In this document: piece after piece, positions 35,165-46,791 of the stretch | Numbering within the stretch: the stretch's first letter is position 1 | Layout of the letters: each line of letters starts with the position of its first letter | Source of the DNA: Populus alba | Lineage: Eukaryota > Streptophyta > Magnoliopsida > Malpighiales > Salicaceae | Assembly (NCBI RefSeq): GCF_005239225.2 | Contig: NC_133301.1 | Coordinates: 7,775,157 to 7,839,156 of the forward strand | Direction: 5' to 3' | Length of the DNA stretch: 64,000 nucleotides | Program-made: the position numbers and the translations under genes | Notes under the pieces: generated by a model | Databases searched by the model: none | What the model saw: the letters and a program-made list of their open reading frames with translations, nothing else | Told to the model about the DNA's origin: nothing

Positions 35165-35765
35165 GATAGGTAGTCTATGGTGGTAGCGTGTTGAAGAGTG
35201 GAGTTGTTGTAGTGGTGTTGGTTATGGCTTGGACAATGGGAAATGGTGTTGGATAGGTAGTCTGTAAGGCCTAACCAACTCCTCCTTGCAGAATATTATC
35301 CGCTATGGCTCAACCCAACCTGGCTTCCACGCCTCATGGTTTTGTTCCTGGCAGCCCACATGCCCCAAAATGCGTCCTACAAGGTTAGGTATTAACTACC
35401 TTAATATACCTTGGCTCTGGACACTTTTCTTTCGATGTGAGATGTTATAATCCCCTCACCTTAAAAACGAGCTGTCCTCGGCTCTGATACCATATATAAG
35501 GCCTGATCCACTCCCTTTTGTAGAATATTGTCCGCTGTGGCTTAGCCCAACCCGACTTCAACGCCTCACGGTTTTGTTCTTGGTAGCCTACAGGCCCCAA
35601 AACGCATCCTACAAGGTTAGGTACCAACTGTTTTAATATGCCCCGACTTTGGACACTCTTCTTTCGATATGGGATGTTACATAGTCTATAGTGGTAGCGT
35701 GATGAAGAGTGGAGTTGTTGTAGTGGTGTTGGCTATGGCTTGGACAATGGAAGATGGTGTGGTGT
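35165..35765. repeat. 87-bp tandem duplication, second unit split by a TRIM
   Basis: Unit 1 is 35165-35251 (GATAGGTAGTCTATGGTGGT...). Unit 2 starts at 35252 with the same 11 bases, is interrupted at 35263-35681, and resumes (TATAGTGGTAGCGTG...) to about 35765. Confidence 0.85.
35263..35681 (-). mobile_element. TRIM (terminal-repeat retrotransposon in miniature), complete
   Basis: Two 187-base LTRs (35263-35449 and 35495-35681) surround only 45 bases. On the minus strand the internal part holds TGGTATCAGAGC (35481-35492, tRNA-Met primer site) and the polypurine stretch GGTGAGGGGAT (35450-35460). The right LTR starts TGTAACATCCC on the minus strand. A perfect 5-bp target duplication TAGTC flanks it (35258-35262 and 35682-35686). 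No coding capacity; the frame at 35445-35627 is a chance frame over the LTR. It would need enzymes from another element to move. Confidence 0.95.
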
Positions 35766-37120
35766 TGTTGTTTCCATGAGCTATAAAGGAGAGAAATGGA
35801 ATAGAGTTAGGCCTTCAACGGTCGTTACTGCTATTGTTGTTGATGAAGGTTACTAGTGTTGCTTGAAAAATAACAATGATTGGAAATGTTTTTTTGTTTT
35901 TTTTCTGTTGTATCATTTTTAATTTTAAGTGTCAAAAGTATGTTTTTAAAGTTATAAACAAAGGGTAAAGACAATATATATGGCATGGCAAATCAAGCCA
36001 AATTTGACAGCATGAAAGGAGGCTTTGATTGCTATTTGTTTTACAACTAGAATGAAGTAGAACATGATGTTAATTTAACTTGATCTTGTAGCTGCAAAAT
36101 AGGATGAAAGGGCTATCATTTTATGCCTTGTTATTGCAACAAAACAAAAGATGCAAGGCTTCATTTCTTGGCTTGGTGTTAAAAAAAGGGTGTAATGATG
36201 CAATTTTTGCATGTTTGTACCAAGTTTTCAACCATATAAAAAATGATAGCAAGTACAAGGTTTAGTGTTGGCATTTTGTGGAAATTTGGCAGCAAGAATA
36301 AGGCTAAAAGGTGTTCTTTCTGGCTCCTTCTCTATGCAAAAACTTGGAGGCCAATATGTGTTTCTTAAGACTTGTTATATCAAGAGAAAACTATATGATA
36401 GAACAAAGGGAAAGGTTTCTTGATTCTATCATAGATGTGAGACAGAAAAATATCATATGTTTTTATTTTCAAAATCTTATTATTTTTTTTTTATATATAT
36501 CCCAAGTTTTGCGAATTGGTTCACATGAAAATAATAAATAAAAAAGGTTAAAAATCATGAAATGATTAAAAATTGATCTATTTGCATCGATAAAACATGT
36601 TTATTGGAAATTTTAATATTTTATAAATTTTTATATTTAAGAGAAATAATAAAAGAAGTGATCAAAACAAAGTTACAGTGAAAACTGGTTACATTTATAA
36701 ACAAAAAGGTTAAAGATTGTGAAATGGCCACAGAGTGGCTGCCGCTGAGAACACATTTTCCTTACATACACGAGACAAAGAAGAAAAACAATTAAAAATC
36801 AATTTTCAATCCAAAGAAAAGGACAAGACGATGGTATTCAAGGCTAGAATTAAGTGGGCTTTTAAGATAAATGAAGAAGCAGCCCAGTCCAAATAAATAT
36901 CTCCCACTACCAAAAACAAAAAGCATCTCACGAATTCAAGACCGACAGGCAGAAAACAGCGGCCTGAATGCACAGGAAAATTGGCAGGCGGCGCCACAGC
37001 ATCTAATCTAGGTTATTTAAAAAAAAAAATAAAAAAAATCAACAAACAAGCATTACCCGAAATGAACACTTTCCATTATAGCATTTTTAGTGTCACTTCC
37101 AAAAAATAGCATCTAGAAAA
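35766..37120. other. Intergenic DNA upstream of BRX
   Basis: No gene seen. The last 250 bases are presumably BRX promoter; no element can be assigned with confidence. Confidence 0.4.
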
Positions 37121-37668
37121 TGGCCTCTCTCCCTCTCTCTCTCACGCTCTCCTTCAACTCTTTTTACTGGAGATTCCCCCTGCCATAAGAATGCTGTCCT
37201 CCTCATACACGATCAAGGTGGTTTCAATTTTTTATTTGCCGAAGATTTTACGCCATTTTTAATCTCATTTTATTTAATAGTTTATTGTTGTTGTTGTTGT
37301 TTACGGAGAATCTCTGATCTTGTTATTTAAAGTTCGCAACTAAACGAAACGCTGCATGAGCACTGGACTCGAGGGCCTTCTCGTTGTTCGCGCTTGCTTC
37401 CACACACCTACTGAAGCGAACGAATCCTCCGATTTCCCTGTTAATTTCTGACTGTACGGGCATTTTAGTATGAGCATTTGTTCTCTCTCCCTCTTGAGTT
37501 TCTCTTTTTTTATTTCTAATTTATATTGCAGCTTTTTCTTTTTTTTGCCAAATATTCCACTTCTTTAGGTCGAAAACGCCGAAGCTAATTGATTTCCAAA
37601 TTTTCAACAATGCCTTTAAACTGTTGCATCTGTTTGTGACACAGGCTCTGCCTCCAGCATAATTCAAA
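37121..37668 (+). promoter_or_regulatory. BRX leader region with CT-rich tract
   Basis: A pyrimidine tract (CTCTCTCCCTCTCTCTCTCAC) at about 37123-37145 is typical of plant core promoters or leaders. A leader intron may lie between about 37200 and 37660: GCCTCCAGCATAATTC follows an acceptor-like GACACAG at about 37638-37644. Confidence 0.45.
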
Positions 37669-40600
37669 ATGCTGACTTGTATAGCTCGTTCTAAACAACC
37701 TGGTGATGACTCGCTGAGTCAACCCCATGCCGGCTCAGCCACCACCACCAATCATCCCTCCGCTGCCAAACAACACCAAGCCATCAAATCCCTCACTTCT
37801 CAGGTATCTCCTGTCATCCACACACGAGAATGAAAAATAAAATAGAAATTCCGAAACCCAACACAAACTATAATTATGCTTTCCTATATATATATATATA
37901 TATAAAACTATAGTCATGCTTTATTTAATTTTTGTAGTTAAAGGATATGGCATTAAAGGCATCAGGTGCATACCGCCACTGCAACCCATGCACGGTGCCA
38001 ACAACAACAACAACTCAGAGTCGACTCAGGAACAACTGGACTGCATCAGACGCAGAGTCGGAGAGATTCAGATGGTCGCTGCGGAGGACGGGAAGCTCGA
38101 GTTCGATAACACCGCGTACGTGGGGAAAAGAGATGGAGGCGAGGCTGAAAGGTATATCGAGCTCCAGCGGTGAAGGGACCCCGAATTCGGTAAATAGTAG
38201 CGGGCGTCGGGTCGACCCGCCGATAGCTTTCGTGAAAGAAAAGGAGCCTAAAGAATGGGTGGCCCAAGTGGAGCCCGGTGTACTCATCACCCTAGTTTCG
38301 CTTCCAAGGGGAGGGAATGATCTCAAGCGGATACGATTCAGGTGCGTATATCTCGCTTGTTTTTTATTGGACGGTGGTGATTCTCTTCAATGTGATGTTT
38401 TGATCCTACGGTGAGAGTCGTGTCTGTTTGGGTATCGTGATAGAGATGACTGCTAGTGGATTAGACAAGTAATTAATTGGTGAGAAGCTTGTAGGTTACT
38501 TCCCCTTTTTTTTGTTTCTATTTTTATTTTTACGGGTGGAAGAAGCTGGGTGCTGTTTGGATGGCATTGGTTTCATGAGCCTAGAAGAAGTCGATACAGA
38601 GTGCTGAATGTTAAACTTTTACTTTACATGGAAGAATATTTGAACAAATCAACCAGAAAGGCAATCAGTATTAAACGAAAGGAAACAAAAGTCAAAATGA
38701 TTTTGTCTTAACTATTTAAGCAGCACGAGTTCAGGCAAAAAAGGAGCATCCATCCAAACTCTACCTTAAACACCTCTACTTAAGTGCAGGACCTACAACC
38801 CAACAGTAAAATTCACGCCTCGTGAGGAGCAATCCAGCAAAAGCCCAGGAGAGGAACACCTCTGCTTAGTGGTGGTGGGGGCTGATTTGATTGCGTCTGA
38901 ACCTTTTTCACTGAGCATTGTCGGAAGAAGGCTCTCCCCTTTTCTTTTTCAACAAAAATACATGTATTTCGTAGCCCCGAAGCCTGATTCTCCGTGGCTT
39001 TGTCACCTTATGTGACCATTTACTTGTTCGAATGGTTACAAGCTTTCTGTTTTTATATGTTTTTTAATAGGTTTTTTAAGTTTGAGAATATAGTAATTTA
39101 ATATGTTTTAATATTTATAATGATTTTAGTATGTTGATTTTGAAAAAGAATTTTCCTTGGTCAATTACTTGTGATGGTTACACTTTAATTAGTTGCCTCT
39201 CCTTGATGACTCCCAGTGCATTCTACTTGGGATGATTTCTTTCTTTATTGAGTTTTTTGTTCCAAAATAACAATGGATGGTTTCACTCCAATTTATTATT
39301 CTTGTTGCTTCGTCTTGTCCTCTGATATTACTACTAGATTGGTTTTAAACGCCCCTCCCTCCCTCTCAGTAGCCTTGTTCTTTTGACTGATTAGACATTC
39401 CACTTCAATAATGTTACTGCCTAATATTCTATTTTAAACACCCAAGGTTAGATTTTACTGGGGTTTGCATAGATATTGTGTATAGGGTTTTGATCCATTG
39501 TTATTTTCAATCTCATTTTTTTATATTTTATAAAATATAAACTTCAACTTCATCCATTTATTTTTTTTAACTCTAAAGGTTAAATATATTGTGTTAGACT
39601 AATTTTTTTATGGGTATTATATATATTCACGTATTGATAAATTAATTCTTTTATTCTTCAACAATCATAAAAAAATTGGTCCTCAACTATTGGAACTAGA
39701 TAAAATATTTAAAATACATATATTAATGACAATATAAAAACTATCAAAATTTCTATATAAAAGCAGAACAAAAAAAAAATATAATTAATTATTTTATCAA
39801 ATAATTAGAATGCAATATGATACAAAGATATACTAATAGAAAAAAACTATAAATTGTTTTTGAGTTTATAATTTGACTAATAAAATAAAAGTTTAATAGT
39901 GATTCTTGAAATTTTTATTTGTTCTCTTATGATCTCTTGGTTACTAAACAAAAAAGATTAGAATTGTAAAATGCATTGTTACTTTACCATATCGAAACTT
40001 CAAAAAACACTTCAAGTTTATTGCTTGCCAAAACATTGGTTATACGGTTCGAGATAAAATATTGATAAGTAATTAAATAGATGAAGTTTGAAGGAGATAA
40101 TTGAAGGGAAAGGTTAAGAGAATGTAAGGTGGCTACAAAGTTTTAAGTTTAGAAAGAAAAAAAAAAGAAGTGAGAGAAGGGAAAAAAGTTATTTATAGCA
40201 ACAATTATCTATATTGGATTATAAAAGTTGGGTCGGGTTGAGTGGATTTTAAAAATCCAAATTTATTCTCGATTCGTGATATTCATTTAGATTTTTTAAT
40301 CCATTATCACTCACAATATTCATATTATTTTATTTTAATAGATCATGTCGGGTCATATATATAATACAAATATTATAAATAAACTGTTTTTTTTTAAAAC
40401 CTCTAGATTTTACAATCTTTTTGGTGCTCTTAAAATAAGTGGTGAATTCTTTTGTGTCAAAAAGGACGTGGTGTCCAATTTTGTGTCCTAGATAATAATA
40501 CCACCAAATTGATATATAAGATCATGGTTGATGGTAGTTTCCATGCCTGAAGCAGTAGGCATGTGAACAAGTTCTAACTCGCAAGCCTTGGGAAAATTTG

Positions 40601-43600
40601 ATTCTGGCACATACTATCTATCACATTTTGTTACAGTATCATTTTCCCTCATGTCCAATGGAAGTTTTCACATTAAATTTTTGCACGATCGCTGCATAGT
40701 TCTTTAGATTTGGGCTTCACCAAATGCATGGCATGTGCCAAATCCTTTGATGCCAAACACTCAGTATTTACATGATTGTTTTTTAAAATAAAGATTCTGA
40801 ATTTAGCATGATTTATTTGATTATATAGTCGAGACATGTTTAACAAGTGGCAAGCTCAAAGATGGTGGGCAGAGAACTACGACAGGATCATGGAGCTTTA
40901 CAATGTTCAGAGGTTTAACTGCCAAGCTTTTCCACTTCCGCCACCTCCAAGATCCGAGGATGAGGTGAGTTCCTTCGTTATCTGACAGCTAAAGGCATGC
41001 ATGGTCGCCTAGAGCACAGTGTTTTCAGATGGCCAGTTGAAACATTATCATTTAGGTTCCCAAATCAAAAATTTGTATGATATGGATGCAGCATCATGCA
41101 ATTCCACGAAATAAACATACAGCAGGACGACACCACTTTTTGCATTGAATGACCTCTTTTCACAATATATTACCATGTATGTCGGGAAGTGAGGTATGAG
41201 CTCCAGTGATTTCTAACCATGCCATTTTCTAAACCCTGTTGCAGAGCTCAAAGATGGAATCTACAGAAGATATCCCTGTAACACCACCACTGAATAGAGA
41301 GCGGTTACCTCGTAATTTGTATCGTCCAACAGGGATGGGAATGGGCTACTCATCCTCTGATTACTGTGACTCTACTGGTCTCACCTCCACCCCAAAACTC
41401 TCCAGCATCAGTGGAGCTAAGACGGAAACATCTTCAATGGATGCATCTATAAGAAGTAGCTCATCGAGGGAGGCTGATTGCTCAGGAGAGCTCTCCATCA
41501 GCAATGCCAGTGATATGGAAACTGAATGGGTTGAACAGGATGAACAAGGTGTTTACATCACTATAAGAGTCTTGCCAGGTGGTAAAAGAGAGATCAGACG
41601 AGTCAGATTCAGGTAAGATTCTGTGCCTATTCCTTGGATGAGTTGATAGTTGCTCAGAAATCCTAACACCTGAAAAGATTAACCAGTTTCCATTTCGGAA
41701 AAGGAGCAGGCTATGCGAGCAAGTATAGTCGGCTGACAGCATTTCCATGACATAATTCACAGCCCAGTGGCTTTAGCTTTCACAAGAATTCAATAAAATA
41801 ATAATAAAAAAAAAAAAAAACCAAAAGAACAAAAAAGAAGAAGCAAAACACTGACAGTTAGGTAAACAGTGGTTTCCTCACCCTTTTTGTTAATCTGGCA
41901 AATACGATTCATTTTGGTTGCAATAACTGATTAATGAACTAGAGGTTACATATGTATTCTTGCAAATTTCTAACCAGAATTTATTTATATTAGGACGGTT
42001 TATAGTGCCTTAATGGTTATTTTATAAAATGTTTTTTACTCATAAAATATGTATAAAAATAATATATTTTTTATTTTAAAAAATTTATTTTTAATATAAA
42101 AATATTTAAATAATTCAAAAAATAAACAATTTTTTTTAAACCAATCTCTGTTCCAATCTGGCTTGAACCAAAATCTCGAACATTTGCTTAATCATAAATG
42201 GATATGTTCTTTAAGCTTCTCATACTTCCCTAGTTTCAACATGTTTTGACAGGTGAGGTCCTTTTATGAATAATTTTGTACTAGCAATATACCCACTCAC
42301 TATTATAAGATGATTTTTTAAACCTATTTTTATTTGATTATACAGTAATCAGAATACATATTTTAAGGAATTCAAATAATTTAAATTATAAAAAATATTT
42401 TTAATCAAAATTTGATTTTATTATTAACGCATTTCTTTTTGTTTTACCAAAAACATATGTTTTATATATAGCATGATTTTTTCAATAGAAATCTAGCATA
42501 ACTAGAATAAACATGTGCAGAATTCAAATGATTTAAATTAATAAGAAAAAAAAAAATCTTTAGCCAAAAACCTCCTTTCTTGTTCATGTTTTCTACATAA
42601 CAAAATCATATATATATATATATTTTTTTAGAATAATAAATTCTTAAATAAAAACTTAGCATCTTATAAAAAACAAATTTCAATTAAAAAAATCATGGCT
42701 CCATAATTGTGTTTCAATAGTATAAAAAACTTATTTCTCATTGAATATTTATGAGTATTTTTTTAAAAAATCATGTACAATTGGATGTTTTTCTAAATTT
42801 ATTTTTAATAATCTTATTTTAAAAAAATTATTCTAAAAAATAACAATTAAATAAAAAAAGTGATAGGCTAGTTTCATACTCCTTGGCTTTTGAAAATGAA
42901 GCCAAAGTGTTATTTTTTTTTTCTTCAAAAAAACAAGGCAAACTATTTTTTATTATTATTAAATAACACGTCATTTATCTAGTTCATTGTTCTATCACCG
43001 AACTTGTCATCAATGATTGGAAAATCAGGATCCAAGATTTGAAATCCAAATAATAAATTTCAACCATTTTTTCACTTAGAAAAATAATAATTCTATAGAC
43101 CTCAAAAACCATCTTTTCAACAACAAAACATATTTGACTTAATCTTATAAACCCCAATTTACTTTATTTGACATCATTAAAGGTGACAATCACTATCATT
43201 AAGCTCTTTTATTAAAAGCTAAATCCATTGACACTAAAATTAAAGTTATTGGTAGTCAGAATTTAGTCACTTGAAAGCTTTTTCTCTTTTTAACTCTTTT
43301 TTGGCTGCTCTCTCTCTTCTTTAAACATTTAAGTACTAATATATAAAAAAAATAAAATTTAGGATCAAAATTATTAACTTAAAAAAACATGAATGAAATA
43401 TGAAAAGACTTAAACCATAGGGATCAAATGAAAGTTTTGTATGCCATTTATGGAAAAGGACTTTGTTTTTTCCTTTGTGTCTATTTTGATCCTTAATCTC
43501 TCAATTTTTTTTTAATAAAAAGCCAAAACTCTTTTCTAAAATTGGTCATTAATTTAAGGTCAGAACATTTTAGAATGCATCAGGTGAGTGATAGAAAATA

Positions 43601-44111
43601 GATTAAAAAAATAATTCAATATATAAAAGCATAGAAACATAACTTTAAAGGATTAAATTTAAAAGAAATCAGTTTAGTGGTTGAATTGTAAACTATGCAA
43701 ACTACAAGGTCCAAAGTGTAAAAAGGTGGTGAAAATGCCAATAGTAAAATGTGAGTGTGTAATCAAATAGAAAGTTTACATGTCTTTTATGGAAAAAGGG
43801 TTTTGTTTCTTTTTTTGTGTTAATTTTCCTCCTTGATCTCTTAATTTGTTTTTTTACAAAAAGCCAAAATACTATTTGGTTAAATTAGTTGATCGGAACA
43901 TTTAACAACGTATTAGTGAAGCATGAAAATATAATTTTAAAGGATAAAATTAAAAATAAATAAAGCTTAGTCATCGAATTGTGAACCATGTGAACTACAA
44001 GGATCAAAGTCTAAAAAAGGAGCAAATTACCGAAAGTAAAATGTGAGTATGTGAAGAGCGATCAAGAGAAAAGTGATAAACGAAGTTGTTTTAGTTCCTT
44101 ATATATAATAA

Positions 44112-44142
<31 letters not shown>

Positions 44143-44889
44143 AATGTATAATATAATATAATATAATTTGAGGTACAGGTATTTTAATTCTAGGAAGAAA
44201 ATTGAGTGGACGTCATGAAACTGTAAGCACTAACGTTCTCGGTAAGAGCTCTTATTGTGCGATAGGAACTATAAACTACATCAGAGTTAGTTGATAATTT
44301 TATCCTTGCATAGATGGTGGCCATTGTGACCACATTTCTGCCTAGACTTCAAAAATTAAAACGATCTGATTTGGGCATCAGTCAGGGCTACAGTTCCATA
44401 ATTTTGTGGGCAGGAAGAGCGACTATGAATTATATCCGCTGATAAATTTTCTGTTTGCTGGCATCATTTCTCCCTTCAAGAACAAGGCTGTTTTAGAGAC
44501 TAAGCAAACGTTGCATTTCCCACAAGGGAAAGTCCTTGGAGTATATTTGAGTTGACTCTATGCAACTGGTTTGGGCAGGCTATGATTGAGTTCTAACTTA
44601 TTTCCAATCATGACTGTAATTGATAACGATTAGAAAAACTGGCTGCAGTCAATCATGATGCTTCCACCAATTGTTTTCGTTGCTGACAACAGTGTTCATT
44701 TTGCTTTTGAATCATTCGTCCAAGAACTTGAGCTTCAACCACTTCTTTTTATCCCTTTTAACTTATCGTATTTACTGAGTATTCTTGTTGTGTGCATATA
44801 TGTATTGCAGCCGAGAAAGATTCGGGGAGATGCATGCCAAAGTGTGGTGGGAAGAGAACCGAGCCAGGATACATGAACAATACATGTGA
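37669..44889 (+). CDS. BRX: BREVIS RADIX protein with two BRX domains
   Basis: Five exons, 37669-37803, 37938-38341, 40829-40964, 41245-41612 and 44811-44889, all GT-AG and in frame, giving 373 residues. The N-terminus has the family MLTCIARSK box and, at residues 46-64, the [19 protein letters not shown] box. BRX domain 1 lies at about 149-205 ([10 protein letters not shown] ... [20 protein letters not shown]) and domain 2 at about 317-373 ([14 protein letters not shown] ... [20 protein letters not shown]), ending with the protein. Each domain is split by an intron at the same RFS codon. In Arabidopsis, BRX (344 residues) works at the plasma membrane and nucleus in root growth, protophloem differentiation and auxin/brassinosteroid crosstalk. 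BRX-like paralogs share this layout, so BRX against BRXL is not decided. Confidence 0.94.
38342..40828 (+). other. BRX intron 2
   Basis: 2.5 kb, GT...ATAG. Contains AT-rich MITE-like text near 39050-39150 (TTTTTAATAGGTTTTTTAAG, TATGTTGATTTTGAAAAAG). No gene inside. Confidence 0.8.
43425..44060. repeat. Degenerate tandem duplication (about 300-330 bp) in BRX intron 4
   Basis: Copies at about 43425-43760 and 43761-44060. Shared, in order: TTTATGGAAAA.GG, TTTTTGTGT, AAAAAGCCAAAA, GTGAACTACAAGG.TC-like text and AGTAAAATGTGAGT. Confidence 0.8.
44105..44146. repeat. (ATA)n microsatellite
   Basis: About 13 trinucleotide units with one interruption, followed by a TAATA-rich stretch. Confidence 0.95.
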
Positions 44890-45130
44890 TTGAGCAAACA
44901 CAGTGGCTGCTTGTTCTTTAGAATGGTGGGGTTCTCTCTCTCTCTCTCTCTGCTGCCATACCAGTAGAATCCCTTCCATAGATATCCGAACAGGTGCTGC
45001 TGCTACCTCTTGATTTTGGGTGCCACGTACGTACTCTGTCCTTCTATCCAAATTGTGAAGTTTAATAGCTTCCTAGCAACATGAACATATTGTAGGGGAT
45101 GGGGATCCTGGACTTAAATTAATATTTTTA
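44890..45130 (+). other. BRX 3' UTR
   Basis: Sequence after the TGA at 44887-44889, with a (TC)n tract at about 44932-44951. The cleavage site is not fixed. Confidence 0.5.
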
Positions 45131-45214
45131 ACAGTTTCTTTTGATTATGGGTGTGGATAAAGAGCAATGGTTTTGTATTTGAAAGGAATGTGGGTGGTTG
45201 ACCCATTTTAGTGT

Positions 45215-45430
45215 ATGTTTGGAGCTCTAGTTGAATTTTTTTTCATGAAATTTTGTATTTATTCTTTGCTTTAAATTAAATTTTTTAGTGTTTTTAGATA
45301 GTTTTGATGTACTGATATCAAAAATAATTTTTTCATGATAAAAAAATTATTTTGATACATTTCTAAGTTAAAATCACATTGAAAAACAATCGCTACTATA
45401 CTTTCAAACACTTTCTAATTGTCAATTACA
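45215..45430. repeat. AT-rich MITE-like segment
   Basis: Starts TGTATGTTTGGAGCTCTAG and ends ACTTTCAAACACTTTCTAA, with GTACTGATATCAAAAATAAT inside. It has the same general style as the segment at 21240-21440. Confidence 0.5.
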
Positions 45431-46386
45431 AATGTGTTTTCTCCTATTAGCTCTTAGTTTTTTTTTTCCTCAAAGAAAACTATAACAAACATACCATCTC
45501 ATTTTTCGTGTCATTACTCGACATCATGATAACAAGGAAAAAAAAGCTTTTGATGTTTTTTTAGGGAAAAAGTCTAAACTAGTAAAAAAAAAACAGTCGC
45601 TATCTAGTAATATGATCACTAGAAAATCATTATTTATCTTCAGAGATATGTAGTAAAAAACTAATTATACTAAAAGAAAAATATTGTTATTCATAAGATA
45701 ACATAATTGAAAGAGGATGCATTGTTAGTTTTGTTCTAAATTGAAAAGGGTTTGTTGTGCCATGCTATTGATGATTTATTTATTTAGCGAATACAGATTT
45801 ACTATGATGAGGTAAACCTTAGTCAAAAGTCAAACACCTATATATTTTAAAAGTTTGGTTGACTTTTGCCACTCCTAGTTATTTAGTAAGTTAACAATTC
45901 TAAAGTTGTCATTCCAAATCATAACTCAAGTTACGTGTATAAATGTATCAACAAGTTTATATTGGATTCATGGAACCCAACCCAAATCCTAGTGAAAACT
46001 CATGTAATGTTCCTCAAAGAAGTTTACATATCCTATGATATCTCAGATATTTTCAACTCTAGTATTAAGGAATATTAGATTGAAAATACTCTAAATTGGT
46101 GAGTATTTTAGGAAATTTAATTTTACCCTTAACCAAACACTTCATGTTATTTTGTTTTGAAGAAATTATGGTGAAAAGCTATTCTTCTTGATTTCCAATT
46201 ATTGGCTCGCTATATGTCCATATACCGAAATATTAAATAGTGAATAGCAAAACATTTTCTTTAACGAGTTTTCAAAAATAAAACTTGGATTTTTTAGAAT
46301 TTTGGGCACGTGGTGTTAATGGACCTTTTAATTTGGGCCAAGTTCCAATGTGATTTATAACTTATTATAAAGACCAAAAATAGATG

Positions 46387-46388
<2 letters not shown>

Positions 46389-46440
<52 letters not shown>

Positions 46441-46578
46441 ATGGTAAGATATACAAAAATATTCTTGCCTTTTTCTTTTTTGTGAAGAACAAAAAAAAGT
46501 TGTTTTTTTACTATATAAAGATGTGCAAAAATAATTTTTTTTTTTTTAAAATGGTTTGGCCATACTAAATTTAAAAAG

Positions 46579-46648
<70 letters not shown>

Positions 46649-46791
46649 ATGGTAAGATATACAAAAATATTCTTGCCTTTTTCTTTTTTGTGAAGAACAA
46701 AAAAAAGTTGTTTTTTTACTATATAAAGATGTGCAAAAATAATTTTTTTTTTTTTTTAAAATGGTTTGGCCATACTAAATTTAAAAAGAAA
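46389..46791. repeat. Near-identical tandem duplication with (AT)n at each unit start
   Basis: Each unit is an AT tract (46389-46436; 46580-46644) followed by about 145 bases starting GAAAATGGTAAGATATAC. The second parts (46437-46580 and 46645-46791) are identical by eye except for the length of a T run (13 against 15). Confidence 0.95.

Larger units (their letters stand above)
41613..44810 (+). other. BRX intron 4
   Basis: 3.2 kb, GTAAG...TTGCAG, between the two halves of the second BRX domain. Holds an AT-rich MITE-like piece (about 42000-42140), a tandem duplication and an ATA microsatellite. Confidence 0.85.

Noticed and set aside
35445..35627. 60-codon minus frame
   Set aside because: Spans TRIM internal and LTR sequence; chance frame.
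35263..35681. Cassandra-type TRIM with 5S rRNA in its LTR
   Set aside because: The LTR does not contain the 5S internal promoter text.
46365..46700. 111-codon frame with Tyr-Ile runs
   Set aside because: Produced by (AT)n tracts in the tandem duplication.
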